Translations under genes and position numbers: made by a program | Source: Lottia gigantea | Lineage: Eukaryota; Mollusca; Gastropoda; Lottiidae | Assembly: GCF_000327385.1 (NCBI RefSeq) | Contig: NW_008709259.1 | Location: forward strand, 2,260,909 to 2,324,908 | Length of the DNA: 64,000 nt | Reading direction: 5' to 3' | Shown here: positions 38,301 through 50,246 of the stretch, piece after piece | Position numbering within the stretch: the first letter of the stretch is position 1 | Layout: each line of letters begins with the position of its first letter | Notes under the pieces: model-generated | Seen by the model: only the letters and a program-made list of their open reading frames with translations | The model's database searches: none | What the model was told of the DNA's origin: nothing

Positions 38301-39084
38301 TATATTCTTGTGCAAAAAAGAAATGATACATTTGTGCATAATTCTATAATGTCTATGTGTATTTCGGTTTCGTTAAATTGTGATGGCTTGTACATCTTTT
38401 GTGGTCATGTACTTAATTACAGCAACATAATCTGTCAACGTAATACGCTTGTACTTGCGTATTTGTTAAACAGGTTGTCAATAGAGGTATTGTGTATTTC
38501 TTTTCATTCATTATATTGTCCCAATGGGCTGAATGTTAGACAGGACCACGTGACCATTTCTTTGTGTATTGGGCCTAATTCTGACCCATGTAAAATAACG
38601 AGATTAGTATTATTATTATGTCATGGACCCCAGAAAAGAGGCTGACCCGGCTTTGCAACCACCTTAGCGAAACGAATTTCATATTACATAAGAACGTTTA
38701 AAAGATTCTATTTATCACTCAACTATCAATAATTTCCATAAATTCCTTGCACTTTGTCTATATAGGACTTTCATTAAGAGGTAAGCCTTTTAACACCTTT
38801 CTTAGAAACAAAAAAGATCTTGGTTAAAACAAAATTTGTGATTATACTACATTGAAACTTTTAATGGAAATATTATTTGGAACAATTTCATGCATTTCAC
38901 CTTCAATTGTCATCAACTTCAAAGAATACATGACCTAATTTACATAGTTATTCTGCTCTACGATATCATATTGTTTTTATGTAATGTACCGGAAAACTAT
39001 TGTGTGATGGACACAATGCTATGACACACTCCTTAGGCAAGCAGATAAGATAGCTTGCCTGTCAGCTTTGATTTTAAATAAAAA

Positions 39085-39360
39085 TAATTCATACTAATTA
39101 TTTTTCGATTCTTTTGATTTTCAATAGGGTTCATCCTTTGTACATTACTAACAAAAATACCAAGTTTCATCTAAATCCGTCAAGATTTGTGCCTTCTATA
39201 CTGTTTACAAGCTTAAAATTTAATGCGTTTTCAAGAACAAGGGCAGTAACTCATACTAAATATTTTTCAATTTTTCTGATTTTCGATAGGGTTCATCCTT
39301 GGGTGAAGGAACACTCACACCAAGTTTCATCAAAATCCATCAAAATTTTTGAATTTTTTC
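39085..39360. repeat. Two copies of a dispersed repeat, head to tail
   Basis: CTTTTGATTTTCAATAGGGT with TTCATCCTTTGTACATT, and about 165 bases later TTCTGATTTTCGATAGGGTT with CATCCTTGGGTGAAGG. Each is followed by CACCAAGTTTCAT-like sequence. A third trace is at 58,430-58,480. Confidence 0.6.
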
Positions 39361-40374
39361 TATTTTTTTATTTAAGAGAATTTTCATTACAGCCTCAAAA
39401 TAGTACTGATAATCTCAGAGTGGTTGTGTTGATAAAAAAATATTCTTTTGTAAAGAAACACATTTATTTCCTATAAATTTGAGCCAAAAAATTCACAAAT
39501 TTTGGAAGAAAATTGTCTTCTGTAAAAAGAAATTGAAGACATAATGTGTGTTTATGCTAATAATGCAAATACATTCTAAGATTAAGAGCGCTATTTTGAT
39601 GCGGACGTAGATCTAATATTTATATAATATAAATTTAAATAATTTGAAATACTTGCCGTCTGTGTTTAATCTGAAGTTGAAACAGCTTGGAAAATATAAA
39701 TAATCCTTTTTAAAAATTACTTACTTACATTTCTCGTGTATCAAACAATTTCCAAATGATATCATATTGATTTTCTTACGTTCTATTGCTTTAATTCATT
39801 GTTGAACTGTATTATTTATCAGTATACATTAGATAGACCGTGACAAATGAATTCATTGCAATAAGGCGAATCAATGGGCTAATTGTCACGCTTTATCTGG
39901 GTTATATTATATAGTCCGAAGACTTTCCTACCACCGGACCCATAAAACTGTTGTTGGGCTTCTAAATTAAGCCCTCTAAATTCTCAATATTCGTCTCAGG
40001 CCATCTAAACTTTTTCGGCAGGTTGAAGATATCAGTTTCGACTTGTGCAAAGGTGCAAAGGCAGTCGAATGAAATGAATCATATAGACAGATTCTCTATC
40101 CAGTAGCGTTTCTAGGAAACATGAGTGGAGGATTCTTTCCCTATGTAAAATGATAATAAAGATTTGAAATTTGAATTCGAAGGGTTGTCCTGGGGAAATG
40201 AATTGAGAGGAAATTAATTCTAAAAAAATTATCGCTGAAAAAAAGTTATTTTATTTAAGTTGTTTTATTTACTTATTATAATACAATATATTTTCATTGT
40301 TAAGTGAAACTCATTTGAAGACTTCTCGAACATGTTCTAGATGAAGACCTTTGTAAGTGTGCTGAAGGCTTCAT

Positions 40375-40625
40375 TTCACAAACCAAACCAAACCACCAAC
40401 AACCACAAGATCAGATTAGTATGGGTCCTATCGCATGTCTCCATCCCTTGTGCCAAGGAAAGTCTGAGTCTAGAGGATATCGAGCATGTAGAATACTCCT
40501 ATTCGAAATTCTGCAGTATCGTATCTACCAAACCAACAACACAGCATCATCCAATTTGAACCATTCCAACTACCAACTACTACGACTACCAACAACTACC
40601 TAGTTTGCGATATCAGCATCCGCTG
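40375..40625. repeat. Dispersed repeat G, copy 2
   Basis: CAAACCAAACCAAACCACCA, GACTACCAACAACTACCTAG and TTTGCGATATCAGCATCCGC match the 9.2-kb copy, with about 150 bases between the two words that are absent there. Confidence 0.6.
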
Positions 40626-40829
40626 GAATCGAACGTTAACTTGCTTCGTTGAAAGTTCTTGAATTAATGTTCTATGACAGATGTTGACTGAAGTTCTTTA
40701 AGGCCTTCATTGCGTAGCCTGTCGGCTCAATCTGTAAATTATTAAACATTGGCTTTTTAAAATGACGGCATAGCATTATAGCTACATCCTATAGCCAGTA
40801 GCACAACGATAAAAATTGTTTTGTTTTGT

Positions 40830-41388
40830 TTAGGTACTATCATAATTTTTGGAGATGCTTCCACCAAGAGCAACCATTACGACCAAATATGGCGTGAACG
40901 TGTACCTAGAATATTTGTCCAATAATATCAAATCAGTACCAGCGAATATGATGATTTCTGCTGTTAAAATTCCAAGAGCAACTGTACCGGCTGTTTCAAT
41001 TTCTACGCCAGGATCAGCTACATAAACCATTACCATGATCACGTTTAACAAAGTAGCAATAGTTGTCCATGTGGCATAATTACCAAACGCATTATGAACA
41101 ATTACTCGGTGACACCAAATTTCTGAATTTCGTCCTTGTTTGGCCAATTTTGGAGAGTGTTCAGCAAAGCTTCTGTAGCTGAAGAACAGACAAATGTACA
41201 AAGTGAACGCAATCAGGAACAACAAAACGAACGCTGCTATCAGGCTTTCTCTATCAAAGGAGAGTGTCCAGCCTATATTTAAACACAGATTTGTAAAATA
41301 TGTCACAAAAAGCGGTATTGTCAGTATTTTTGGATTGGTGTAAGATGGACCTTCATCTGTTTTCTTGAAGACGGTGTAGAAAGAGAAC
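40830..41388 (-). CDS. Multipass membrane protein, terminal exon (partial; distant TspO-like reading possible)
   Basis: An open frame of about 185 codons ending in a stop at 40830. No ATG opens it. The most likely start is an acceptor at about 41389-41390 (ATAG, then TGTTCTC..), so this is probably the last exon of a longer gene. The product has four or five hydrophobic segments: ILTIPLFVTYFTNLCLNIGW, then LIAAFVLLFLIAFTLYICLFF, then a polar loop with EIWCHRVIVHNAFGNYATW, then ATLLNVIMVMVYV, LGILTAEIIIFAGTDLILL and YLVVMVALGGSI. The block YFTNLCLNIGW followed by FDRE recalls the conserved third helix of TspO/MBR proteins (LxLNxxW). That resemblance is weak and comes from memory. It should be read as an unidentified membrane protein with coding-quality sequence. 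Upstream exons were not found in the 41.4-43.5 kb interval. Confidence 0.5.
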
Positions 41389-42154
41389 ACTATTTAACTA
41401 AAGCTTATTCGTGGATTGCCCCTTTTTCTCACGTAATTCATCAAAATTCTTGTTTCACTAATATTCCTACTTTCACAGGGAGATAACCAACAAAAACCCA
41501 CAGAAATGGAGATTCCACGAATAATAATTTTATCGTAACCTAAAGTATATAAATTAAAACATCGCCAAATTGTTAGCAAATATTTTATTTCATGACACGC
41601 GGTAGCCATCTTCCTAACGTTATAAGTTGATGCCAAGACTAGCCCTGAATTTTTTTTTTAATTGCTCTGCTTTCCGAACGTAAAAGATCATAAGAACAAT
41701 CAAAGAAACTTGCTAAAATTATATTGTATTACTTTTTTCAGTTCTTGAAAATTTCCCGTTACTGCTATATAAAAATAAAAACAACCTTCCTGGCTATCCA
41801 CCCTGCAAAGCACAGCTTCGTCGCAACTACGGTCTGCCTACAGTAACGCTTTTATTAAGAGCTAATTTAACCCCAAAACTGGCCAAAATCGACCATTTTT
41901 TTGTCATTTTGATCAGGAAAATTTTCAAATTTCGACCCCAATTTTTGTTCTTTTTTTTTGCTGAAATGGATTTGGAGGGTCCGGGGGAGGTTCGAAATTT
42001 GTTTTAAACTTGTTTCCGGCTTTTTGGTGAAAAACTAGAGGCGAAAAACTGAGCAATTGTTTTCAAAAACGGGCAAATTTTCAACTCCTGTAACTTTGGA
42101 ACCAGTTGAGATGGGCATCCTAAACCACGGTGCCGTGTAGAACCAGATCCTTTC

Positions 42155-42757
42155 TATTAGTCCCAATCATAATAAAAAATCATAAAATACACCGACAATA
42201 CTTAGCCTATTTCTGGAATTTCGCAGATTTGAGCTGTATCACGAACGTCGCTGTAAATTCTGTTTTTCAATATATTAATTTATCAGCTTTAAAGCAAAAA
42301 AAATGACTTTATGATCGTGACTGTAAGATTATAAGGAGCGTTGAAGGCTGCAGTTTTTAATAGGTAAGTATGTAGTTTTTTTTAGATGACTGCTAGTTCT
42401 CACTTCAAATGAGCTTTCAATAAATTTGTTATCTCCCTTCAATCTTTTTTTTGTATGGTCGGGATGAAGTCACTCTGACACTTGCACGAATTTTGTCCCC
42501 ACAAGGCTGCGCAATTGGTTGTAGCAATTTCGGTACTAAGCAAAGGAGGGTAGCGTTTGCAGCCTGTTCGCGCACTGTACATGCATCATAAACGCACTGT
42601 AACGCAATGCAAGACCAATAGTAGCTGGGGGATGTCAACAAAATGCGTTTCCATGTTCTGATTTTCAAAATTTTCAGGGAAAATATCCTGGACCTCTCAC
42701 CAAAGCGCTTCGGATATTCGGCGATCACGGCTTCGCGGACTCTTAACAGCCCCGTTA
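42155..42757. repeat. Dispersed repeat F, contiguous copy
   Basis: Both halves seen separately at 25.2 and 27.8 kb are adjacent here, joining at about 42,332-42,337. The short minus-strand frames in it have counterparts at 28.0 kb and are repeat-derived. Confidence 0.75.
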
Positions 42758-43056
42758 TAGATTGGACTACAATGTATATTATTATAAGTGAAATTTATTG
42801 ACTGTGTTGTTATATGAAAAATATTATCTTATATTTGATTATATTTCGTTCTAAACCACACTCTTGCCAAATAAAACCTCACTCCGTGTTGCAGTGTTTC
42901 TACATGATATAAGCTGTAGTTAAACCTACATCTTGCTCACACTGAGTTTAAAATCATTTAAATAAGACACAACTTATGCTTTGGAACAAGGAACATGAAA
43001 TGAGAATACTGTTGACGAAGCCAGAGCTAAAAAAGGAAAACTTTCGACATATCCAC

Positions 43057-43220
43057 TTAAAGTGGGAATAGACGATGTACGGTGTCCGGTGCGGTGTACG
43101 GTACGGGGTGAACACATGATGTACGGGCCCGGACACGGTGCGGACACGATTCGCTATTTTCTACTATCTCGATAGTCCTGCACCGAACACTGCACCGGAC
43201 ATCGTATATTCCCACCTTCA
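43057..43220. mobile_element. Short GC-rich palindromic MITE (family K)
   Basis: TTAAAGTGGGAATAGACGAT at the left is inverted as ATCGTATATTCCCACCTT at the right. GTACGGTGTCCGGTGC and GCACCGGACATCG form the second pair of arms. About 160 bp, single copy seen, in the 3' flank of paralogue 1. Confidence 0.65.
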
Positions 43221-43543
43221 GTCTGAAACATGATTCCGGGAAACGTTGAGGTGCGAAGTTTGCTGACATTTATTTGGTTTTGATTAGTTATTCTATTGAT
43301 AGGGTTAGGGTAAGCTTCAAGAGTAGGGCGGAGAAATTAATAATTTCTACAAGTGTTCCACCACGATATAACTAATATAAGATTAAGATATCCACCTGCT
43401 TGGGTTATTTTCATCCATCGTTTGCCCCGAAAGCCCTTCGATCTACCATGATCACGGATCACGCGTCGTCTCAAAAGTTAGTTATATGTCACCAATATGT
43501 ACAACACTACTTGTGAACTGCACCAGGACCTTTAAAATCAGCA

Positions 43544-46500
43544 TTATAATGGAGTGTCCATCTGTCCATCCCTTCTGGATATTGCCTGATCACGAAATTT
43601 GGTGGTTTCTAAATGTTTCTTTCTTAGAGTTAACCATGGTTCCCCAGCATAGTCTTCCATTACACTCTTCACGTCATTTTTCTCGAGCAGTGTGCGAAGT
43701 CTTGTGATAAAAAGAACCCATTCATAAAACGACCCTGCCACTTCTTTCAGCATGGGTGATTTACTGTCCACAAGACGCCGGGCCTCACCAAGTAAGGGCA
43801 ACCCGTACTCGCAGGGTAATTTAAGTATGTAATCCATCTTTTCTAGAATACAGTTGGTGACGCTATCGTCGTGGTTGATCATAGCATTATATAATTGACA
43901 CCTCATCCCGTTCTCCGTACTAGAAATAGAACCTTCAAAGCGCATGGTATCCAACCGAGCTAAAAGATGTGCACCAGCACCGCACACACTGCCCGCAGCC
44001 AGGTTCCTTTCCTTTATGACATTTGAGATTTCCTCTTCCATATAAGGTGCACACCCTCCAGAAGCCACAAGCGGTAGTCGAAGTGTTTTGGACCCACCAA
44101 TGCCGATACTATCTGCACCAGAATAGACGCCAAATTTGATTTCGCTCATCTCCACTCCAGCCGTAAAATGTGTGATTAATCCTTTCGATCGAGCTTCGTG
44201 GACAAGAGAAATAGTCTCTTCAACTGATAACTGTTTGAAAATGGACTTTGTAGCTTGGGAATCTTCCGTTCCATCCCAGATTATTTTGTCGAATCCCCCA
44301 TTGCATGTTGCTTCGATAACTCGACAAGCGATGTCCATCTTTCCCGTCAAAGTAACTGGCGTGTCCTTCTCGAAATCATCCACGAGCGATTGGTTTATTT
44401 TCCATGACGCAGACAAATATTGGGAAAACGGGTCTCGATGGATTTGGCGATGAAGTTCCTGCATATAGCGGACTGCTTGGGAAGTGGTCAAACCATCCAT
44501 GGTAACGGCACATTCGGCTGCTCCTTGATAGAAAGCTGCAGATGTTGTTGCTGACGTCATATTAATCAATGTGTTGAACTCATCCGAGAAATGACGAGAT
44601 TCTTTGAATCGTCTGCCAACGAAGTATGATGCGGAAGCAGTCGATCCAACGTGGAGTCGCACCCGAGAGAAATCGTACAAAGATGGAACACGATAAGATT
44701 CAATTTGATCTTGAGAATCATTTGCTGGTATTTCCAAATGTTCAACATGTACTATAGCTCCTGTCATCCAGTCATTAAATCGTGTGGTACCGAGAACGTG
44801 ACCATCACCAGGATCAGTAAGTGACAAGTACGTCTGGGTGTGAGGTCTGAATCCAGGTGATCCTAGAGGTCGGTGTGATTTTGATGTTAATTGTTTACCA
44901 TTGCCGATGCAGTTATAAGCCAAATGGATGGCTAGGTACTCAGTCGGTGTTGGCTGTCTTCGTTCATCACGTAAAGCTTGTAAAATTAAACTGACTGCAT
45001 CCAAAAATTCCGGGGCAAATTTATGATCGTCCCATGTGATGTTGACCTTTTGGACGCTATCTTCGATAGTGAAGTTGATATATCCAGAACCATCGGCTGG
45101 AACAGTTCCAACAAAAGCTTCGCTTTCGACTTTCCATTCTTTGATGACACCACGAGCCACACGACACACGCGGAACATGGCGTCCATAAGTTGACGAACA
45201 GTAGTGGCACCAAGAATATTTTCAGCAATTTTACTGAAAACGTCGATCTTGGGCAGATCTCCTTCAAATACTGTATGTAAATGTTTTTGTAAGCGGAACT
45301 GTACCGAGCTGCTTTCACCACGAGGAGAGTCTACATGATTTTCTGGTATGATGGGAAGACTTTGCTTGGAATGACGGATCTTCAGTCTAACATTATCTAG
45401 ATTGATAACGACTTCTTCAAACAACCCGAGAACGATCTGACACAAGGTTCCAACACCAACTCGGATGTTACAAGACTCATGCTGAAAATAATGGAAAAAT
45501 CATGTTCCTGATTGGGCTATTGAAGTCTGGTACCACCGTGCAGTGTACAATGACTTGAGTCATCACAATGGTATCGGTCTTTGTAATTTCAAACTATCTA
45601 AAGATCTTTAATGTGCATAGTACAGCTCACGAGGTCTCGGTTTAATGTCTCATCAGAACGACTAGGCCTTTTTCTATGCCAGTTCCTCTGACCTACATCT
45701 TTAACAGTGGAGTACCTTATAGGTGGAATTTGAAAATAGCAAAAAAGCGATTCTCCCTTGAAACATGATATTTCAATATTAACGATTAGAATTAATCTAG
45801 AAACTTACTACGCCCCATCATAACGATGGTCAAGGTATAACGAACTTCATCTTATACCTTTCTTGTATCACCGAGGTTTGGAAATGCAGTGATTTGATTG
45901 GATTGTGCGCTTGTCAATACAGCCAATCAGAACCCTAAACAGAACGTCTGTAAATAATAAGCCAGAATGTTTACAGCCTCTCTTTGGCTGTGCTCGCTGG
46001 CGTACAATTTAATCAAATCGCTGTTTTTCGTGATACACTGGCTATTGTAGTCAAGGTATAAGGCAATGTTCGAAATAGCTTGAAATTGTTAAGATGACTA
46101 CTCCCCAACGAATATTGAAATGTGAAACTTACGGGAATGGTTGAGAGGTCAGTTCCTGTAATCTGTAATTCTGATAAATGACTAGCTTTCTCTCGTAGCG
46201 ATTCATGATTTCTTTTAGATAATGCACGAATTGACTTGGTCTTGGGTTTCTGTTGAAATGAGATTAGTATTAAATAAATTTGCTTATATAGTGTTTAAAA
46301 CGTTAGGTAAATATTCAGTAAGAAGATTTAAGATTTAGCCAAAAATAGATATTCCGCTCCCCCTCCTCAATGCACAATAGGATACAGGAAACAAAGCAAT
46401 GGTGGTGTTTCCGAAACCTAGCATTAGTGTCGTTGAAATTGTAATACAAAGCGGTAAAACTAATATAGACACACGTTATGTGCCAATCCTCAATTTCATT

Positions 46501-47798
46501 TGTCCAAACAATCGACAATATGTGGTATTGCACTCGTTTAATAAATAAAAGATCTTAAAAGAGTGCTTATGTAATATTGAATTTATGAAATAAGTTGACA
46601 TATTTTATGTTTCGAGAGCCTTGGCGTTTACATGGTTCATGAATACACGACTTAATTAGCATAAATATTAACATGAGTTCATATCGTTTTTATGAACCTG
46701 TGTTATGAACCAGAGAACAGTACTGTTGTGTGATAAACATTGTTAATATATAGCTATATTTACCTTTCTAATCACCATAAAATAACAGACAGTAACAACT
46801 GTTAATATTATTACTCCAATAAACGACAATACAGACAGGACCAAACCAGCTATTCCCAAACCTTCATGGTATGTCACTGTGTCACTTCCGGTGGTCGGTG
46901 GCACAGTTTGTGATGTAGTAATCTACAAGAAAGAATCTCCATCAATACTAGCTAGTTTCTATCCGGAACAGTTTAGAAACTACAACCTTATGGTTATAAA
47001 TGAAACACAATCCGATCATAAGCAACGGATCTGCTCTGGGGAAACAAAGAAAACTTTGGCTGTATGATTACTCTCGCTGTATATTCATTTATGGTTTTAG
47101 TACCGTTAACATTTTGGAATTGAAAGGAAAATACCAGAGGTCAGTTATACAAGAAATGCTTCAAAATTATGACTCCAGACTATAATAAAATACAGATTTT
47201 TGATTCTTGGATTGTAAGCAGATAGTGATATCATAAAACGCTATATTTTAGCGGAATTACAAGACCCTCAGACATAACTGAAAATTGGAATGGTGTAAAT
47301 TGATGCTATCAGTGTCCCCGATACACATAAAAAGTTATGAAAAGCTGTCACAATTCTTTTGAACTTGGTTTGAATTGGACTTTCTGCGTATCTTTTGCAA
47401 CCACTTTTATTATTAATGTTGTCAACTGCACAATGTCAAGCTATTACGGTCTTATTAAGTATTACGTATTATACCTTGGCTGCAATAGTCACCTTTCTTG
47501 TATCACGGAGTGCAGCTATTCGATTTGATAACAAGCAAAGAAATACAGCCAATGAGAGCCCTCGACATAAACACTGTAAACATTGTAGCCTGTCGAAAGT
47601 TCTCATTGGCTATATTCGGTAGCGTACGCTACAATCAAATTGACAAACTTCCATGATACAAGAAAAGTGGCTGTTTCAGACAAGGTATGGGACGGAGTTT
47701 GTAATAGCTTGACATTGTTAAACGTTAAAACTTACCCGTGTCAATGGACTTGTTTCTTGACTCTGAACTACAGAACACAATGCCGTGGCCATTAACAT
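43544..47798 (-). CDS. Type I single-pass membrane protein with MfnB-like TIM-barrel region (paralogue 1)
   Basis: Four coding exons on the minus strand, all junctions phase 0: 47798-47736, 46922-46764, 46249-46133 and 45481-43544 (TAA stop). The donors are GTAAGT/GTAAAT and the acceptors TGTAG, CAACAG and TTTCAG. The product is 758 residues. Residues 1-21 (MLMATALCSVVQSQE..) look like a short signal peptide. Residues 22-41 are Thr/Pro/Ser rich. Residues 43-72 form a transmembrane segment (GLVLSVLSFIGVIILTVV), followed by a basic linker. From residue 114 runs a 645-residue cytosolic region. Residues 280-365 hold a highly conserved block (TSKSHRPLGSPGF.., TTRFNDWMTGAIVHVEHLE). Residues about 420-610 read like the MfnB/DUF556 barrel: GGFDKIIWDG, then KSIF, HEARSKGLI, TAGVEMSEI and GADSIGIGG in the order seen in MfnB. 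The segment aligning with the MfnB YIKVGL lysine reads ECAVTMDGL (436-444), so that lysine is absent. Function unknown; the fold assignment is an inference from motif order. Confidence 0.8.
45817..46096. mobile_element. Hairpin MITE family D, copy 2, in intron 3 of paralogue 1
   Basis: CATCATAACGATGGTCAAGG at the left and TTCGAAATAGCTTGAAATTG at the right, with ACAGCCAATCAGAACCC and CTTTGGCTGTGCTCGC inside. It occupies much of the 650-bp intron. Confidence 0.75.
47226..47345. mobile_element. MITE family A, internal fragment in intron 1 of paralogue 1
   Basis: ATTTTAGCGGAATTACAAGA, GAAAATTGGAATGGTGTAAA and CAGTGTCCCCGATACACATA correspond to the right arm of family A. No terminus remains. Confidence 0.6.
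47428..47722. mobile_element. Hairpin MITE family D, copy 3, in intron 1 of paralogue 1
   Basis: CAATGTCAAGCTATTACGGT at the left is inverted as GTAATAGCTTGACATTGTTA at the right, ending only 12 bases from the exon 1 donor. This copy has the cleanest termini in the window. Confidence 0.8.
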
Positions 47799-48402
47799 CT
47801 TAAACAGAATGATTCTATTCCACCACAATTTGCTAGTAGAGCTGTTCACAAACACTTCCTAATGATACACCTTTTAAGAATGGTGATTAAAAAATACAGA
47901 TAAAATCGTAAAAAAAATATTGATGGGCTAATGGATAAAACTTATCTTCGGCTCTCCTTGGTACTTTTCAGAAAAAAATTCGTCTTACGGTTCGTATACA
48001 ATAAGATACAACATTACGGAAGAGCATTAATAGGTTGCAATAGAATACAGTCATTGGTAATATGAAAACGAAGGGAATAAAATTGAAAAATTAAAATACA
48101 AACAAACCTACCTTTCATATGCATATGATCCAGTAATTTTCTCTTTGAAGCGGAAGTTAGAACCGGACCCGGCGTATCACGTTGCATCAACCCGAGAGGT
48201 CAATAATAATATATATCACACACGTAGAACATTTGATAGTGTCTTTTTAAATGAGTGTGTCTCGTATCTAGATACAGACCAACTCAACCGTTTATTTACT
48301 TTGACTTATGCATTCTTTTAATGTACACACATAGAAAATCTTTATTCGCAGGTTGATGTTTAAAGGTATGTACCCGTTTAACTAATTCCCTTTAACAGTT
48401 GA

Positions 48403-48666
48403 TTAAAGGTGTTATAAACCGTTTTAAGAACTTTTTATGTTCAGCGAGAACACAGTGCGCTTCGATTAGCACCACTCAATTTTTCAGTCAGGCGTCTGAG
48501 GGTCTTGCGATTTCACTAAAATTGAGCGTTTGATGACGTCACTATTGAAAACGCCCATGGGAATTATAGGAACCATAGACATCTGACGGAAAATTGGAAT
48601 TATGTAAATAGAAGCCACAAAGGGCGCCGAAACAAAATTTTAGAGAACGGTTAGCAGTTCCTTTAA
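48403..48666. mobile_element. MITE family A, diverged full-length copy
   Basis: Starts TTAAAGGTGTTATAAACCG and ends AGCAGTTCCTTTAA, with the typical internal words TGATGACGTCACTA and CCATAGACATCTGACGG. Divergence is clearly higher than for the 5-6 kb copies. Confidence 0.6.
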
Positions 48667-48859
48667 GCTCTAGCGCCTGTCATATTTTTCTATAGAAATC
48701 AGATGGCGGGATAATCTGTCATACGCATAAATCACATTTTAAATTGATGAAAGTTATTTTTTTAAAATTGAGCCGAATCAACTGCGATCTGTCGTCGGAT
48801 TACTATGTGTACAAGTTTCGATCGCAGATCCGTCAAGATTAGTCATGGGCAATAACTGA

Positions 48860-49220
48860 AATGAAATGAAATGAATGGAGTTTTACTTCCTACTTTTCAG
48901 TACCATGTGGACAAATGAAGACGGACAACGCCATGCAGGGTGCAACGAGGGAAATTTTGACAGAACAGCGGCATTAGCTTGCTCTTTTTCGATTTCCAAC
49001 TGTCGAGGCATATTTAACGTGCACAGCCTGTAGCTCACGGAGCCTTGGTTTATTGTTCCATCCGAAAGAATAGACGCTTGGAATCATTCCTTCCAAACCG
49101 TATGGCCAATATTTTCATACATTTCTCACTGGTAGAAAATTTTGTGGCAAATTTGTACTTTTTACATTGGCTCACCTACCACATGGACTGGTTGAACCAA
49201 GTCGACGAGCCGCCAACCCC
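48860..49220. repeat. Dispersed repeat, SINE-like
   Basis: GAAATGAAATGAAATGAATG, then TTTTACTTCCTACTTTTCAG, then TTTAACGTGCACAGCCTGTA, GCTCACGGAGCCTTGGTTTA and TTCCATCCGAAAGAATAGAC. Shorter traces of the last part lie at 45,605-45,670 (CTTTAATGTGCATAGTACAG, TCTCGGTTTAATGTCTC), and of the first at 50,903-50,945. Confidence 0.5.
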
Positions 49221-49990
49221 AGAAAACAATAGAATAAAACAACAAAATATATCTATTGAAGTATCTTAAATGTTAAGTCACAATATAAAATGCTCATGAT
49301 GGACACTCTACCAAAGGTAATATTATGTCCTATTTACGAAAAGCAGGCTCTATTTCAGCAATGACTGATACATGAAAGTTACTTCGACTTTCAGAGGGTT
49401 CTCAGATTGCAAGAGAGAATAATTGTTAAAAAAAACTCCCGACGGAGGGTTGGGGGCACCCACCTAAGTCCATGAGCCCCAGTTGGGCCACTGAATTTTC
49501 ATGAGTCCGCTTAGATGTAGAAAATTTCATTTCATTTTATTGTTTGGACATACTTATTGTCTGATCAAAACGAATTCTTGCACGGTTTAAAGATGAAAGA
49601 AAAGTGATAGTTGATATTCTACCCCTTATAATCATTTACATAATTAATTATAATTTATTCATGTACACTACATAAACAAACACTTATTACTTTCAGGTGA
49701 TTCAAAAAGATTTTCTAGCTCGTGTATGTATTTGTATCTGGGACTGTAATAGCTTCTATTAGCACCACTCTGATCGCTTTTTCGGATACGTGAGTCTTGT
49801 AATTACTGACATCGGACGGATAAGCCGGAAGGGTGGTAATATAAGCTATGTGATAACCTTTAAGATATTTTAATGGAGTCACATATGGGTAATTCCGGTT
49901 TCGTGATGTCATAATATTATTCTCCAATATTCACCTGCACCTGTTAAAGAAGCACGAGATGTTAAGGATATACTATTTCTGACATTTTTA

Positions 49991-50071
49991 ACTCAACGTT
50001 TCACATGCTCATACAGGCAGCGTTATCAAGAGAAATTAACGCTGCCTGTATTAGCATGTGAAACATTGAGT
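49991..50071. repeat. Near-perfect short hairpin, 35-bp arms, 10-base loop
   Basis: Left arm ACTCAACGTTTCACATGCTC and ATACAGGCAGCGTTA; right arm TAACGCTGCCTGTAT and TAGCATGTGAAACATTGAGT. Two mismatches in 35. Size is like a pre-miRNA or a minimal MITE; there is no flanking duplication I can define. Confidence 0.7.
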
Positions 50072-50246
50072 GAGAAATAATAAATCCATAATATAGGCTT
50101 TTTTGCCTATGCCTATTTCTATATGTCTTACAAACAGTATTCACCTGTTGTTGTTATATTCAATGGATAAAGGTTGGGCCCATTAATGTTAATTTCATGA
50201 TCCTTGGAAATCAAAATAGTAGTTTACAATTTTTTAAATTTTAACA

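Larger units (their letters stand above)
37610..40370. other. Gene-free stretch
   Basis: AT-rich, with a family B fragment (38.1 kb) and the head-to-tail dispersed repeat (39.1 kb). The 121-codon frame at 38,280-38,645 is not supported as a gene. Confidence 0.5.

Noticed and set aside
38280-38645. 121-codon plus-strand frame
   Set aside because: It begins inside a family B MITE fragment and has no recognisable domain or splice context.
41394-41636. 80-codon minus-strand frame as an upstream exon of the 40.8-kb membrane protein
   Set aside because: It ends in a stop immediately before the next frame, and I found no donor that would join it in phase.
42429-42728. 99-codon minus-strand frame with a homologue at 27.9-28.1 kb
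   Set aside because: Both lie in dispersed repeat F; the resemblance is due to the repeat, not to gene conservation.
44136-45280. Plus-strand frames of 85-105 codons at 44.1-45.3 kb
   Set aside because: Complement shadows of the large exon of paralogue 1.
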